This document shows positions 1 through 5,234 of a DNA stretch of 64,000 bases, in pieces. The stretch's first letter is position 1. Each line of letters starts with the position of its first letter. The stretch comes from an uncultured Eubacteriales bacterium (GTDB taxonomy: Bacteria > Bacillota > Clostridia > Oscillospirales > Oscillospiraceae): positions 1 to 64,000 of the forward strand of contig URLO01000004.1 of the NCBI GenBank assembly GCA_900548625.1. Direction: 5' to 3'. The notes beneath the pieces were generated by a model that saw nothing but the letters and a program-made list of their open reading frames with translations, had not been told where the DNA came from and did no database searches. The position numbers and the translations under genes are program-made.

Positions 1-2
1 AG

Positions 3-71
3 GAGGAAATGGCGGCGGTTCGGCGGGACTACGATACCGCCATGGGGGAGGTGGATCCGTGCAAAAACTAA
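3..71 (+). CDS. C-terminal end of a phage late protein (partial)
   Basis: An open frame enters from the left edge and stops with TAA at 69-71. The visible residues include EEMAAVRRDYDTAMGEV, a charged helical tail of the kind found at the ends of phage tail or baseplate proteins. It overlaps the GTG start of the next gene by 13 bases, as is common in phage late operons. Only 22 residues are visible, so the family cannot be named. Confidence 0.4.
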   Translation, partial: EEMAAVRRDYDTAMGEVDPCKN

Positions 72-511
72 TTGAAATGCTGTCCACCGTAAGCATGGGC
101 CAGGCGCTGACTGGCGGCGTCACCGTGGTGGCGCTGGTGTCCGTGTTTATCGAAATTACACCGGTGAAGATCAACCCGGTTTCCAAGTTTCTGGCCTGGC
201 TGGGGCGGAAGATCAACAGCGAAGTGATCGCCAAGGTGGACAGGCTGGAAACCGAGGTGCAGGCCATGAGGAAAGCGGACGGAGAGCAGGAGGCCATAAA
301 CTGCCGTTACCGGATCCTACGGTTCGGGGACGAAGTAAAACACGGCACCCGGCACAGTCAGGAACATTTTGAGCAGATCCTGGCCGATATTGACGCCTAC
401 GAAATCTATTGCAAGGATCACAAGGATTTCAAGAACAACAAAACCAAAGTGACCACGGAGCGGATCCTGGACGTTTACCGCAAGTGCGTGGAAACGGACG
501 ATTTTTTGTAA
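59..511 (+). CDS. Phage membrane-anchored protein of the lysis region
   Basis: This 150-residue protein starts with GTG preceded by a GGGGAGG ribosome binding site. A single hydrophobic segment lies near residues 14-33 (TGGVTVVALVSVFIEI), followed by a charged, probably helical part (about 60-80) and a soluble C-terminal half rich in Tyr, Lys and Asp. I do not recognise the family with certainty. Its place between late genes and the endolysin suggests an accessory lysis or membrane protein made late in infection. A one-TM holin or spanin-like role is possible but not shown by the sequence. Confidence 0.7.
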   Translation: MQKLIEMLSTVSMGQALTGGVTVVALVSVFIEITPVKINPVSKFLAWLGRKINSEVIAKVDRLETEVQAMRKADGEQEAINCRYRILRFGDEVKHGTRHSQEHFEQILADIDAYEIYCKDHKDFKNNKTKVTTERILDVYRKCVETDDFL

Positions 512-523
512 TGGGAGGAAGCC

Positions 524-937
524 GTGAAAATCTTTATTGTGGCCGCGGCGGCGTGGGCTGCCGGTGCCCTCCTGGGCTATTTCGTGGCCCGGCTGGCGTA
601 TAAGCACCTGCGGAAGCGTCTGCGGACGCTGCGGCAGGAACGGAAGCCGCCTAAAAAGAAAATGGGCACCATGGACAGGATCCTGGTTCTGGAAGCGGTT
701 TTCCTGGTGGCGTACACGGTGGCCGATCTGGTGGTTTTCTGGCACACCGGATCCGAGCCTGCCACGCTGACCGGCTGCGTGTTCGGCGTGTGCGGCCTGG
801 AAAACGGCGTCATGGGCTGGATCAAGACCAACAAGGACAAGGCGGCGGAGGCCGCCGGAACGAGCGGGAGCGGCACCCAGCCGCCCCCGGAGGAACCGCC
901 CGCGGGCACCGGCGAACCACCGGACGCGGGCCTGTGA
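524..937 (+). CDS. Phage small membrane protein with Pro/Gly-rich tail
   Basis: This 137-residue product starts with GTG behind GGGAGGAAGCC. Residues 2-25 form a hydrophobic N-terminal segment followed by a very basic stretch (KHLRKRLRTLRQERK). A second hydrophobic segment lies near 52-72, and the C-terminal 30 residues are rich in Gly, Pro, Ala and Glu. The two membrane segments with a basic loop and the location directly upstream of the endolysin fit a holin or antiholin-like lysis protein. No conserved motif allows a firm name. Confidence 0.65.
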   Translation: MKIFIVAAAAWAAGALLGYFVARLAYKHLRKRLRTLRQERKPPKKKMGTMDRILVLEAVFLVAYTVADLVVFWHTGSEPATLTGCVFGVCGLENGVMGWIKTNKDKAAEAAGTSGSGTQPPPEEPPAGTGEPPDAGL

Positions 938-953
938 GGAGGTATAAACAAAC

Positions 954-1826
954 ATGACCGGAAACGAACTGCGCCGAAAGGTGGCGGACATTATCAACGC
1001 ATGGGACGGAGCAACCAGAGGCAGCGCCAAGCACCTGGAGATCCTGAACATCTACAACAACCACAAGCCGCTGGCAAGAGGTTACCGCGTACAGGTGGGT
1101 GACGCCCATTGCGCCACCACGACCTCCGCGGCGTACATCAAGGCAGGGATCGCGGAGTACACCGGGACGGAGTGCGGCGTGGGAAAGTACGTCGAGATCG
1201 CCAAGAAAAAGGGGATCTGGACGGAGAACGACGCATACACCCCCAAGGTGGGCGACGCCTGCGTGTACGACTGGCAGGACGGGGCCAACTACGCCACCAC
1301 CGACAACACCGGCGCACCGGATCACATTGGCATTGTCACCAAGGTGGGCGGCGGCACCTTTGTGGTCACAGAGGGAAACATGAACGGCGGCAAGGTGGGC
1401 AAGCGCACCATGAAAGTGAACGGGCGGTATATCCGCGGTTTCATTACCCCGGACTTTGACATGATCGCCCGGAAACTGGGCGGTACGTCCGGCGGGACGG
1501 CGGACAAGCCAACGAAACCGACGACCCAGGCGGCGGGTACATACACCGTAAAGAGCGGCGACACCCTTTCCCGTATTGCGGCGGCCCACGGCACCACCGT
1601 GGCCAAACTGGTGGAGATCAACGGCATTAAAAACCCGAACCTGATCCGCGTGGGCCAGGTCCTCCGCCTGCCCGGCGGAGCAGTCAAGTACACCATTGTG
1701 GCCGGGGACACCCTTTCCCGTATCGCCGCGAAGTACGGCACCACCGTGGCCAAGCTGGCAGCAGACAACGGGATCAAAAATCCGAACCTGATCCATGTGG
1801 GCCAGGTTATCACCATCAACAAATAA
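954..1826 (+). CDS. Phage endolysin, CHAP-type amidohydrolase with two LysM domains
   Basis: The 290-residue protein should cut host peptidoglycan at lysis. The N-terminal 160 residues look like a CHAP/NlpC-P60-type catalytic domain: Cys53 lies in the context DAHCATTTS and His124 in APDHIGIV, the expected Cys-His pair. Two LysM repeats follow at about 196-241 and 246-289 (both with GDTLSRIAA and KNPNLI), joined by a Thr/Lys/Pro linker. LysM domains bind N-acetylglucosamine in the wall. There is no signal peptide, so export would depend on a holin; candidate holins flank the gene. The start follows GAGGTATAAACAAAC. Confidence 0.88.
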   Translation: MTGNELRRKVADIINAWDGATRGSAKHLEILNIYNNHKPLARGYRVQVGDAHCATTTSAAYIKAGIAEYTGTECGVGKYVEIAKKKGIWTENDAYTPKVGDACVYDWQDGANYATTDNTGAPDHIGIVTKVGGGTFVVTEGNMNGGKVGKRTMKVNGRYIRGFITPDFDMIARKLGGTSGGTADKPTKPTTQAAGTYTVKSGDTLSRIAAAHGTTVAKLVEINGIKNPNLIRVGQVLRLPGGAVKYTIVAGDTLSRIAAKYGTTVAKLAADNGIKNPNLIHVGQVITINK

Positions 1827-1845
1827 TTTTGCCGGAGGTGCTGGA

Positions 1846-2016
1846 ATGGTTATTATCAAGGCGCTGGCCTGGGCGCTTTCCCTGGCCGCTGTGGTCACCT
1901 GGCTGGTGGCCCTGGTACGCTGGGACGGTTCGATCCCCTGTGATCGGAGCCAATGCGAAAGCTGCCCATTTCCGCGGTGCCACGAAAATGGGCAGGACAG
2001 CACCGGGCAGGAATGA
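1846..2016 (+). CDS. Small phage membrane protein with a Cys-rich tail (56 aa)
   Basis: ATG at 1846 is preceded by CCGGAGGTGCTGGA, a good ribosome binding site. The product has one hydrophobic segment (about residues 3-24, ending WLVALVRWDG) followed by a short tail with four cysteines (CDRSQCESCPFPRC), spacing C-x4-C-x2-C-x4-C. It sits between endolysin and the holin-like gene with short gaps, so it is probably part of the lysis cassette. A Cys-rich tail on such a small membrane protein could form disulfides outside the cell or bind metal. No family is recognised. Confidence 0.65.
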   Translation: MVIIKALAWALSLAAVVTWLVALVRWDGSIPCDRSQCESCPFPRCHENGQDSTGQE

Positions 2017-2025
2017 GAGGTAAAA

Positions 2026-2436
2026 ATGGAACAGACTATTATCCGCCTGGCCATTGGCCTGGTTCTTCTGGTGGCTGTCAACGTCGTGCTGGGCAGCCTG
2101 AACGCCCTTTTTGATGGGACTTTCGACCGTATCAAATGCCGGAACGGCGTCATTAAGGGGATCATTATTGCCGCCTGTTTCGTCGCTTTCTATGTAGCGG
2201 GACGCCTGAACCCCGATATTGTGGCAATCGACATTGACGGCGAAACGGTCAACGTGGCAACAGCCGCCAACCTGGCCATGGTGACGGCCTATGTGCTGTA
2301 TGCGAAAGACGTTTTTTCCAAGCTGTCCAAGCTGGTTTTGAGCAAAACGAGCGGGACGCCGGAGCAGACCGGCGGAACCACGCCGCCCGCATTGGAGGAA
2401 CCGGCGGACGCGGCGGAGGCCACCGCAGCAGAATAA
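2026..2436 (+). CDS. Holin-like phage membrane protein
   Basis: The 136-residue protein has three likely membrane segments (about residues 5-26, 43-62 and 82-97) and a Pro/Ala/Glu-rich hydrophilic tail. The short basic hairpin between the first two segments (DRIKCRNGVIKG) resembles class I/II holins of Firmicute phages. It is the last gene of the forward lysis cassette, ten bases after the Cys-rich membrane protein, and is followed directly by a strong hairpin. Role inferred: timing of membrane permeabilisation so the endolysin can reach the wall. Holins diverge widely, so the call rests on topology and context. Confidence 0.6.
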   Translation: MEQTIIRLAIGLVLLVAVNVVLGSLNALFDGTFDRIKCRNGVIKGIIIAACFVAFYVAGRLNPDIVAIDIDGETVNVATAANLAMVTAYVLYAKDVFSKLSKLVLSKTSGTPEQTGGTTPPALEEPADAAEATAAE

Positions 2437-2442
2437 AAAAGG

Positions 2443-2471
2443 AACCCCGGCGCCACCCTGGCGTCGGGGTT
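2443..2471. terminator. Convergent terminator hairpin after the lysis cassette
   Basis: AACCCCGGCGCC (2443-2454) and GGCGTCGGGGTT (2460-2471) form a 12-bp stem with one mismatch and a 5-base loop. It is preceded by six A residues on the forward strand, so it can also serve reverse-strand transcripts from the small genes at 2482-2720. Confidence 0.75.
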
Positions 2472-2481
2472 CTTCTGCGGG

Positions 2482-2628
2482 TCACCTGCTGGCAGGCATG
2501 GCCCGCATGACTGTTTTTCTGCTGTATTCATCGGTGAGGACTAACACCACACCGCGCCGCCCGTCAGCCAGCGGGACCGTGACCGCCTCCAGCGTAACCG
2601 CCGGGGAAACTTTCGCTTGCTTTTCCAT
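2482..2628 (-). CDS. Small phage protein, unknown (48 aa)
   Basis: A 48-codon frame starts at ATG 2628 and ends with TGA at 2482. GGGAGGAAATGAGA upstream supplies the ribosome binding site and overlaps the stop of the preceding small gene, suggesting translational coupling. The product (MEKQAKVSPAVTLEAV... ending RAMPASR) looks like a compact beta-strand protein with alternating hydrophobic residues (RRGVVLVLTDEYSRKT). Family unknown. It and its neighbour oppose the lysis cassette. Confidence 0.55.
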   Translation of the reverse strand: MEKQAKVSPAVTLEAVTVPLADGRRGVVLVLTDEYSRKTVMRAMPASR

Positions 2629-2630
2629 TC

Positions 2631-2720
2631 TCATTTCCTCCCGTTGAATAGTTTACGGAACAGCCGTCGGAGCGGGACAAAAACCGCCACAAACACGGCC
2701 AGCAGGATCAAGTATTTCAT
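2631..2720 (-). CDS. Very small basic membrane peptide (29 aa)
   Basis: ATG at 2720 is preceded by AGGGAGGGTTTACC. The product begins MKYLILLAVFVAVFVPL and ends in a basic stretch (RRLFRKLFNGRK): one hydrophobic helix plus an amphipathic positively charged tail. Such peptides occur as type I toxin-like or phage regulatory membrane peptides, but no antisense RNA is established here. Its stop is followed two bases later by the start of the 48-residue gene. Recognised only from layout and ribosome binding site. Confidence 0.5.
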   Translation of the reverse strand: MKYLILLAVFVAVFVPLRRLFRKLFNGRK

Positions 2721-2735
2721 GGTAAACCCTCCCTA

Positions 2736-2764
2736 TTGACATTTTGATGGATTTCTTTTATATT
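2736..2764 (+). promoter_or_regulatory. Candidate forward promoter, antisense to the small reverse genes
   Basis: TTGACA (2736-2741), a 17-base spacer and TATATT (2759-2764). It fires into the hairpin at 2766-2795 and would make RNA antisense to the 42-residue gene at 2802-2930. Elements match well, but no forward gene follows within 300 bases, so it may be fortuitous or drive a small RNA. Confidence 0.35.
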
Positions 2765-2765
2765 T

Positions 2766-2795
2766 GGGGTGCGGAGGTTCGGGCCTCCGCACCCC
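2766..2795 (-). terminator. Hairpin terminator of the small basic membrane protein gene
   Basis: GGGGTGCGGAGG (2766-2777) and CCTCCGCACCCC (2784-2795) form a perfect 12-bp stem with a 6-base loop, seven bases beyond the stop of the reverse-strand gene at 2802. The T-run on the reverse strand (CAAATATAAAAG) is weak. Confidence 0.6.
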
Positions 2796-2801
2796 TGGCC
2801 T

Positions 2802-2930
2802 TTACCAGTTCAGCAGTTTTTGAACCGCCAGAACGATAAGGCCGGAGATTGTGCCTGCCAGAATGTCAGCTGCTAACTGTTTTCTGGCCTGCGCCGTCGG
2901 TCTACGCCGACGGCGTTTTTTCTTTGCCAT
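2802..2930 (-). CDS. Small basic phage membrane protein (42 aa)
   Basis: The chosen start is ATG at 2930, preceded by AAGGGGGTGGTTGAT; an upstream in-frame start would lie within the promoter. The product begins MAKKKRRRRRP, an extremely basic head, and ends in one hydrophobic helix (ILAGTISGLIVLAVQKL). A consensus promoter with an operator-like repeat inside its spacer lies just upstream, so it is probably repressed in the lysogen. Function unknown; the basic head could bind nucleic acid or lipid head groups. Confidence 0.6.
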   Translation of the reverse strand: MAKKKRRRRRPTAQARKQLAADILAGTISGLIVLAVQKLLNW

Positions 2931-2955
2931 ATCAACCACCCCCTTTCTGATTATT

Positions 2956-2984
2956 ATTATATACTTGCGTAAGACAAAAAGCAA
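2956..2984 (-). promoter_or_regulatory. Reverse promoter of the divergent control region
   Basis: On the reverse strand TTGCTT (2984-2979), a 17-base spacer and TATAAT (2961-2956) precede the gene at 2802-2930. The first copy of the repeated operator (2959-2973) fills most of the spacer and touches the -10 box. Confidence 0.7.
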
Positions 2985-3043
2985 GACGGAATACTGCACA
3001 AATATACTTGCGTGAGTTTGTATATATTATATACTTGCGTAAG
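2959..3043. repeat. Three operator-like repeats ATATACTTGCGTAAG
   Basis: Copies lie at 2959-2973, 3002-3016 (one base different, GTGAG) and 3029-3043. The core CTTGCGTAAG is a near-palindrome (CTT...AAG). Copy 1 lies in the reverse promoter, and copy 3 carries the -35 box of the forward promoter. This is the expected layout of an autoregulated divergent switch; the ribbon-helix-helix protein encoded at 3085 is the natural candidate binder. Confidence 0.75.
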
Positions 3044-3063
3044 TTGAAATAATCTGATACAAT
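3035..3063 (+). promoter_or_regulatory. Forward promoter of the RHH gene
   Basis: TTGCGT (3035-3040), a 17-base spacer and TACAAT (3058-3063). The -35 box is part of operator copy 3, so a bound repressor would block it. The start codon of the RHH gene is 21 bases after the -10 box. Confidence 0.7.
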
Positions 3064-3084
3064 ACAGAAAAAGGAGGCGATCCC

Positions 3085-3282
3085 ATGGAAAAGAAAACAG
3101 GGACGGCGGCGACCAAGGCAAAGAACAAGTATAACGCCGCGAATTATGAGCGTCTTTACCCGTTTGTGAAGAAAGGGAAAAAAGAGAGATACCAGAAAGC
3201 GGCGGAAGCTGCTGGGTTCAGCCTTAACGAGTTCATGGAAAAGGCTATGGACAGCCTGGCGGCGGAGATCCTGGGAGAATAA
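3085..3282 (+). CDS. Arc/MetJ-type ribbon-helix-helix DNA-binding protein
   Basis: The 65-residue protein has a Lys/Ala-rich head and then the pattern of a ribbon-helix-helix dimer: a short strand (ERLYPFVKKG), helix 1 (KKERYQKAAEAAG) and helix 2 (SLNEFMEKAMDSLAAEIL). RHH dimers bind short repeated sites through the strand. The three 15-base repeats overlapping this gene's own promoter and the divergent one make it a likely autorepressor of the prophage switch. The start follows AAAGGAGGCGATCCC. A free antitoxin is an alternative, but no toxin partner lies next to it. Confidence 0.72.
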   Translation: MEKKTGTAATKAKNKYNAANYERLYPFVKKGKKERYQKAAEAAGFSLNEFMEKAMDSLAAEILGE

Positions 3283-3291
3283 AAAGCATAA

Positions 3292-3318
3292 GCCCCCGAC
3301 GCACACAGCGCCGGGGGC
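3292..3318 (+). terminator. Terminator after the RHH gene
   Basis: GCCCCCGACGC (3292-3302) and GCGCCGGGGGC (3308-3318) form an 11-bp stem with one mismatch, preceded by AAAAAG. Only a short T stretch follows (GTTTCGGCGTTT). Confidence 0.65.
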
Positions 3319-3330
3319 GTTTCGGCGTTT

Positions 3331-3440
3331 GCCCTCCAGAGTGTTCAATATTTTTCGGTGCTGATTATTAACACGGGTTCGTGGAAACCTATGTGTTAAT
3401 ATCAAGAAAACTGCTGAACATTACCACGCGCCTGGAGGGC
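3331..3440 (+). promoter_or_regulatory. Nested inverted repeats upstream of the XRE repressor gene
   Basis: Three inverted pairs are nested: GCCCTCCAG (3331-3339) with CTGGAGGGC (3432-3440), TGTTCA (3342-3347) with TGAACA (3415-3420), and ATTAACAC (3367-3374) with GTGTTAAT (3393-3400). The right outer arm contains the GGAGG ribosome binding site of the XRE gene, so in a transcript starting upstream the left arm would hide it. The inner pair has the look of a repressor operator. Confidence 0.6.
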
Positions 3441-3445
3441 TGCCC

Positions 3446-3688
3446 ATGAAAGCGTATGATTTCCACGGGAAAAGAAATATATGCGGTGACCGGATCCGGG
3501 AGGCCCGCCTGCGGGCGCGGCTGTCACAGTCTGATCTCTGCCGGCGTCTGCAACTGGCTGGTGTCATTGTGGAGCGGGACGTGATAAGCAGGATCGAAAA
3601 CGGCGGCAGGTTTGTGGCTGACTTTGAGGTGGTGGTGATCGCGGACGTTCTGGAGGTTTCCGTGGACTGGCTGCTGGGCAAAGAATAG
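3446..3688 (+). CDS. XRE/Cro-CI-type helix-turn-helix repressor
   Basis: This 80-residue protein consists almost wholly of an HTH_3 domain: RIREARLRARLSQSDLCRRL gives the first helices and turn, VERDVISRIENGGRFV the recognition helix, and EVSVDWLLGKE the usual end of the family (VSxDxLLG). It has no C-terminal peptidase domain, so it is a short Cro/CI-like regulator rather than a RecA-cleaved repressor. It lies between a nested inverted-repeat region and a terminator and precedes the transposase gene, suggesting control of lysogeny or transposition. Confidence 0.85.
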   Translation: MKAYDFHGKRNICGDRIREARLRARLSQSDLCRRLQLAGVIVERDVISRIENGGRFVADFEVVVIADVLEVSVDWLLGKE

Positions 3689-3732
3689 GACGGCGTGGAG
3701 TGCTGTATGCACCGCGCCGTCCATATTTTTTT
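3688..3732 (+). terminator. Terminator between XRE gene and transposase
   Basis: GGACGGCG (3688-3695) and CGCCGTCC (3715-3722) form an 8-bp stem enclosing a smaller TGC/GCA stem, followed by ATATTTTTTT. It begins inside the XRE stop codon and would limit readthrough into the transposase gene. Confidence 0.8.
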
Positions 3733-3750
3733 GAAAGTGAGGGCACGGGC

Positions 3751-4800
3751 ATGAAAGGATATAAGCACCTGACGGAGTTTGACCGGAACAAGATCGCCAG
3801 AATGAGAAAAGAGGGCGCCACCATGCGCGAGATCGGCGCGGCCCTGCACGTCAGCGCCGCCACCGTCTGCCGCGAGATCAAACGCGGGACATACACCTAC
3901 ATGAACGCGGATTATATCGAAGTGACCGAGTACATACCGGAGCGGTCACAAGCCCGCTACCGGGCCAACATGGCGGCCAAGGGCGGCCCCCTGAAAATTG
4001 GAAGTGATCGCCGGTACGCCGAAACCCTGGAGGCGCTGATTGCTGACGACAATTACAGCCCGGAGGCAGCCCTGCATGAGATTGAGAACCACCCGGAAAA
4101 GTACGGCAGCTTTGAAACGCGGATCTGCCGCCAAACCCTTTATGCCTATATTGACAAGGGAGTTTTTCTCCGCCTGACCAATAAGGCGCTGCCGTTCAAG
4201 GGTTCCCGGCGGAAGAAGAAAACCAAGCACGTCCAGCGGGCGAAACAGCAGCCCAAGGGTGAGAGCATAGAAAAGCGCCCGCCGGAGATCGACGGGCGCC
4301 AGGAGTTCGGCCACTGGGAAATGGATCTGGTGGTTTCCTGCAGGGGCGGGCATAAGTGCCTCCTGGTGCTGACCGAGCGCGTCACCCGCATGGAGGTGAT
4401 CCGCCTGATCCGCGATAAATCCGCGGCCAGCGTCGTCCGTGCGCTGGACACCATGGAACGGAAATGGGGCGCCCGCTTCCCGCAGGTATTCCAATCTATT
4501 ACCATGGACAACGGAAGCGAGTTTGCGGACTATATCGGGATCGAACGGTCCGTATATAAACGCTGCGAGAGCAAGCGCACCCGGACATATTACTGTCACC
4601 CATACTGCAGTAGTGAGCGAGGAAGCAACGAAAAACAAAACCAGATGATCCGGCGGAAGTTCCCAAAGGGAACAAACTTTGATAAGGTCACCCAAAAAGA
4701 CGTGGAGGCGGTGGAAAGCTGGCTGAACAGATACCCCCGCCAACTGCTGGGCTGGGCCTCTGCCGGACAGCTGTTTGAGGGCTATTTGCAGACCGTCTAA
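3751..4800 (+). CDS. IS30-family DDE transposase at the prophage boundary
   Basis: The 349-residue protein has the IS30 layout: an N-terminal HTH (HLTEFDRNKIARMRKEG; AALHVSAATVCREIKRG) and a retroviral-type catalytic core with D192 (GHWEMDLVV), D253 (TMDNGSEF) and E294 (ERGSNEKQN), so the catalytic triad is complete. The C terminus (FEGYLQTV) is full length. The ATG at 3751 was chosen over an upstream in-frame start inside the terminator. It cuts and joins DNA ends bearing its inverted repeats. Its place as the last gene before host DNA, next to the phage repressor, suggests it may integrate the prophage; a stray IS copy is the alternative. Confidence 0.88.
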   Translation: MKGYKHLTEFDRNKIARMRKEGATMREIGAALHVSAATVCREIKRGTYTYMNADYIEVTEYIPERSQARYRANMAAKGGPLKIGSDRRYAETLEALIADDNYSPEAALHEIENHPEKYGSFETRICRQTLYAYIDKGVFLRLTNKALPFKGSRRKKKTKHVQRAKQQPKGESIEKRPPEIDGRQEFGHWEMDLVVSCRGGHKCLLVLTERVTRMEVIRLIRDKSAASVVRALDTMERKWGARFPQVFQSITMDNGSEFADYIGIERSVYKRCESKRTRTYYCHPYCSSERGSNEKQNQMIRRKFPKGTNFDKVTQKDVEAVESWLNRYPRQLLGWASAGQLFEGYLQTV

Positions 4801-4843
4801 AAATATTTTTTCGTTTTGTTACACTTTCCTATTGACATTTGCG
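4801..4843. other. Probable prophage right end / host junction
   Basis: Only 43 bases separate the transposase stop from the rsfS stop. They are AT-rich and contain TTGAC-ATTTGC-GTCAA (4832-4847), an 11-to-16-base imperfect palindrome overlapping the last codons of rsfS. IS30-type ends and targets are often short and palindromic. The exact cut point cannot be fixed without the left end. CCTATTGACATTT (4828-4840) also occurs at 2733-2745 in the same orientation. Confidence 0.45.
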
Positions 4844-5206
4844 TCAATTTTCATTCAGAACGGAGATCAGGCTGACCTCCTTGCCGTCCTGCCACAGGCG
4901 CTCGAGGTCATAAAACGCGCGCGTTTCCTCGGTAAAGACATGCACGACCACGCAGCCGTAGTCCAGAACGACCCATGTGCCGCCGCGATGACCCTCGCGG
5001 CCGACCATCGGCTCGCCCGCCGTGTCCATGGCCTCCTCCACCGCATCGCAGAGCGTGCGTACATGGGTGCTGGAGCTTGCCGTGCAGATCAGGAAATAAT
5101 CCGCCAGTGTGGAGACGTCGGTGATCTCCAGGAGTTTGAGATCGATGCCCTTTTTGCTGTCGAGCGCCTTGACCGCGAGCTTTGCAACTTCTTTTGCCGT
5201 AATCAT
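4844..5206 (-). CDS. rsfS: Ribosome silencing factor RsfS
   Basis: The 120-residue protein (MITAKEVAKLAVKALDSKKG) belongs to the Iojap/DUF143 family, which binds ribosomal protein uL14 and blocks subunit joining in starvation. Typical motifs are DVSTLADYFLICTASSSTHV, WVVLDYGCVVVHVF and FYDLERLWQDGKEV. The start at 5206 is preceded by AGGAAGAAAACGATAT; the frame stays open upstream, but the extension is not conserved-looking. It is the last gene of the nadD-yqeK-lcp-rsfS string, and the prophage begins right after its stop. Confidence 0.95.
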   Translation of the reverse strand: MITAKEVAKLAVKALDSKKGIDLKLLEITDVSTLADYFLICTASSSTHVRTLCDAVEEAMDTAGEPMVGREGHRGGTWVVLDYGCVVVHVFTEETRAFYDLERLWQDGKEVSLISVLNEN

Positions 5207-5234
5207 ATATCGTTTTCTTCCTTTCTTCCGTCCC

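Larger units (their letters stand above)
1..4843. mobile_element. Right arm of a prophage (left end outside window)
   Basis: Genes up to about 2436 form a phage lysis cassette (holin-like, CHAP/LysM endolysin, several small membrane proteins). They are followed by tiny reverse-strand genes, an Arc-type DNA-binding protein, an XRE-type repressor and an IS30-type transposase. Right of the transposase, host housekeeping genes begin at once with rsfS, which keeps its whole conserved C terminus. The right junction should therefore lie between 4801 and about 4843. No tyrosine or serine integrase is seen in this arm; one could lie to the left. The left end, capsid and replication genes are not in the window. 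Confidence 0.8.

Noticed and set aside
822..2165. Long reverse-strand open frame of 447 residues over the lysis cassette
   Set aside because: It lies opposite the endolysin, small and holin-like genes, which have ribosome binding sites and recognisable domains. The frame is open only because of high GC.
2959..3043. CRISPR array or replication iterons
   Set aside because: Only three 15-base copies with uneven spacing (43 and 27 bases), overlapping promoters; an operator set explains them better.
3751..4800. Transposase as a broken or programmed-frameshift IS gene
   Set aside because: The frame is continuous from HTH to C terminus with all three catalytic acids.
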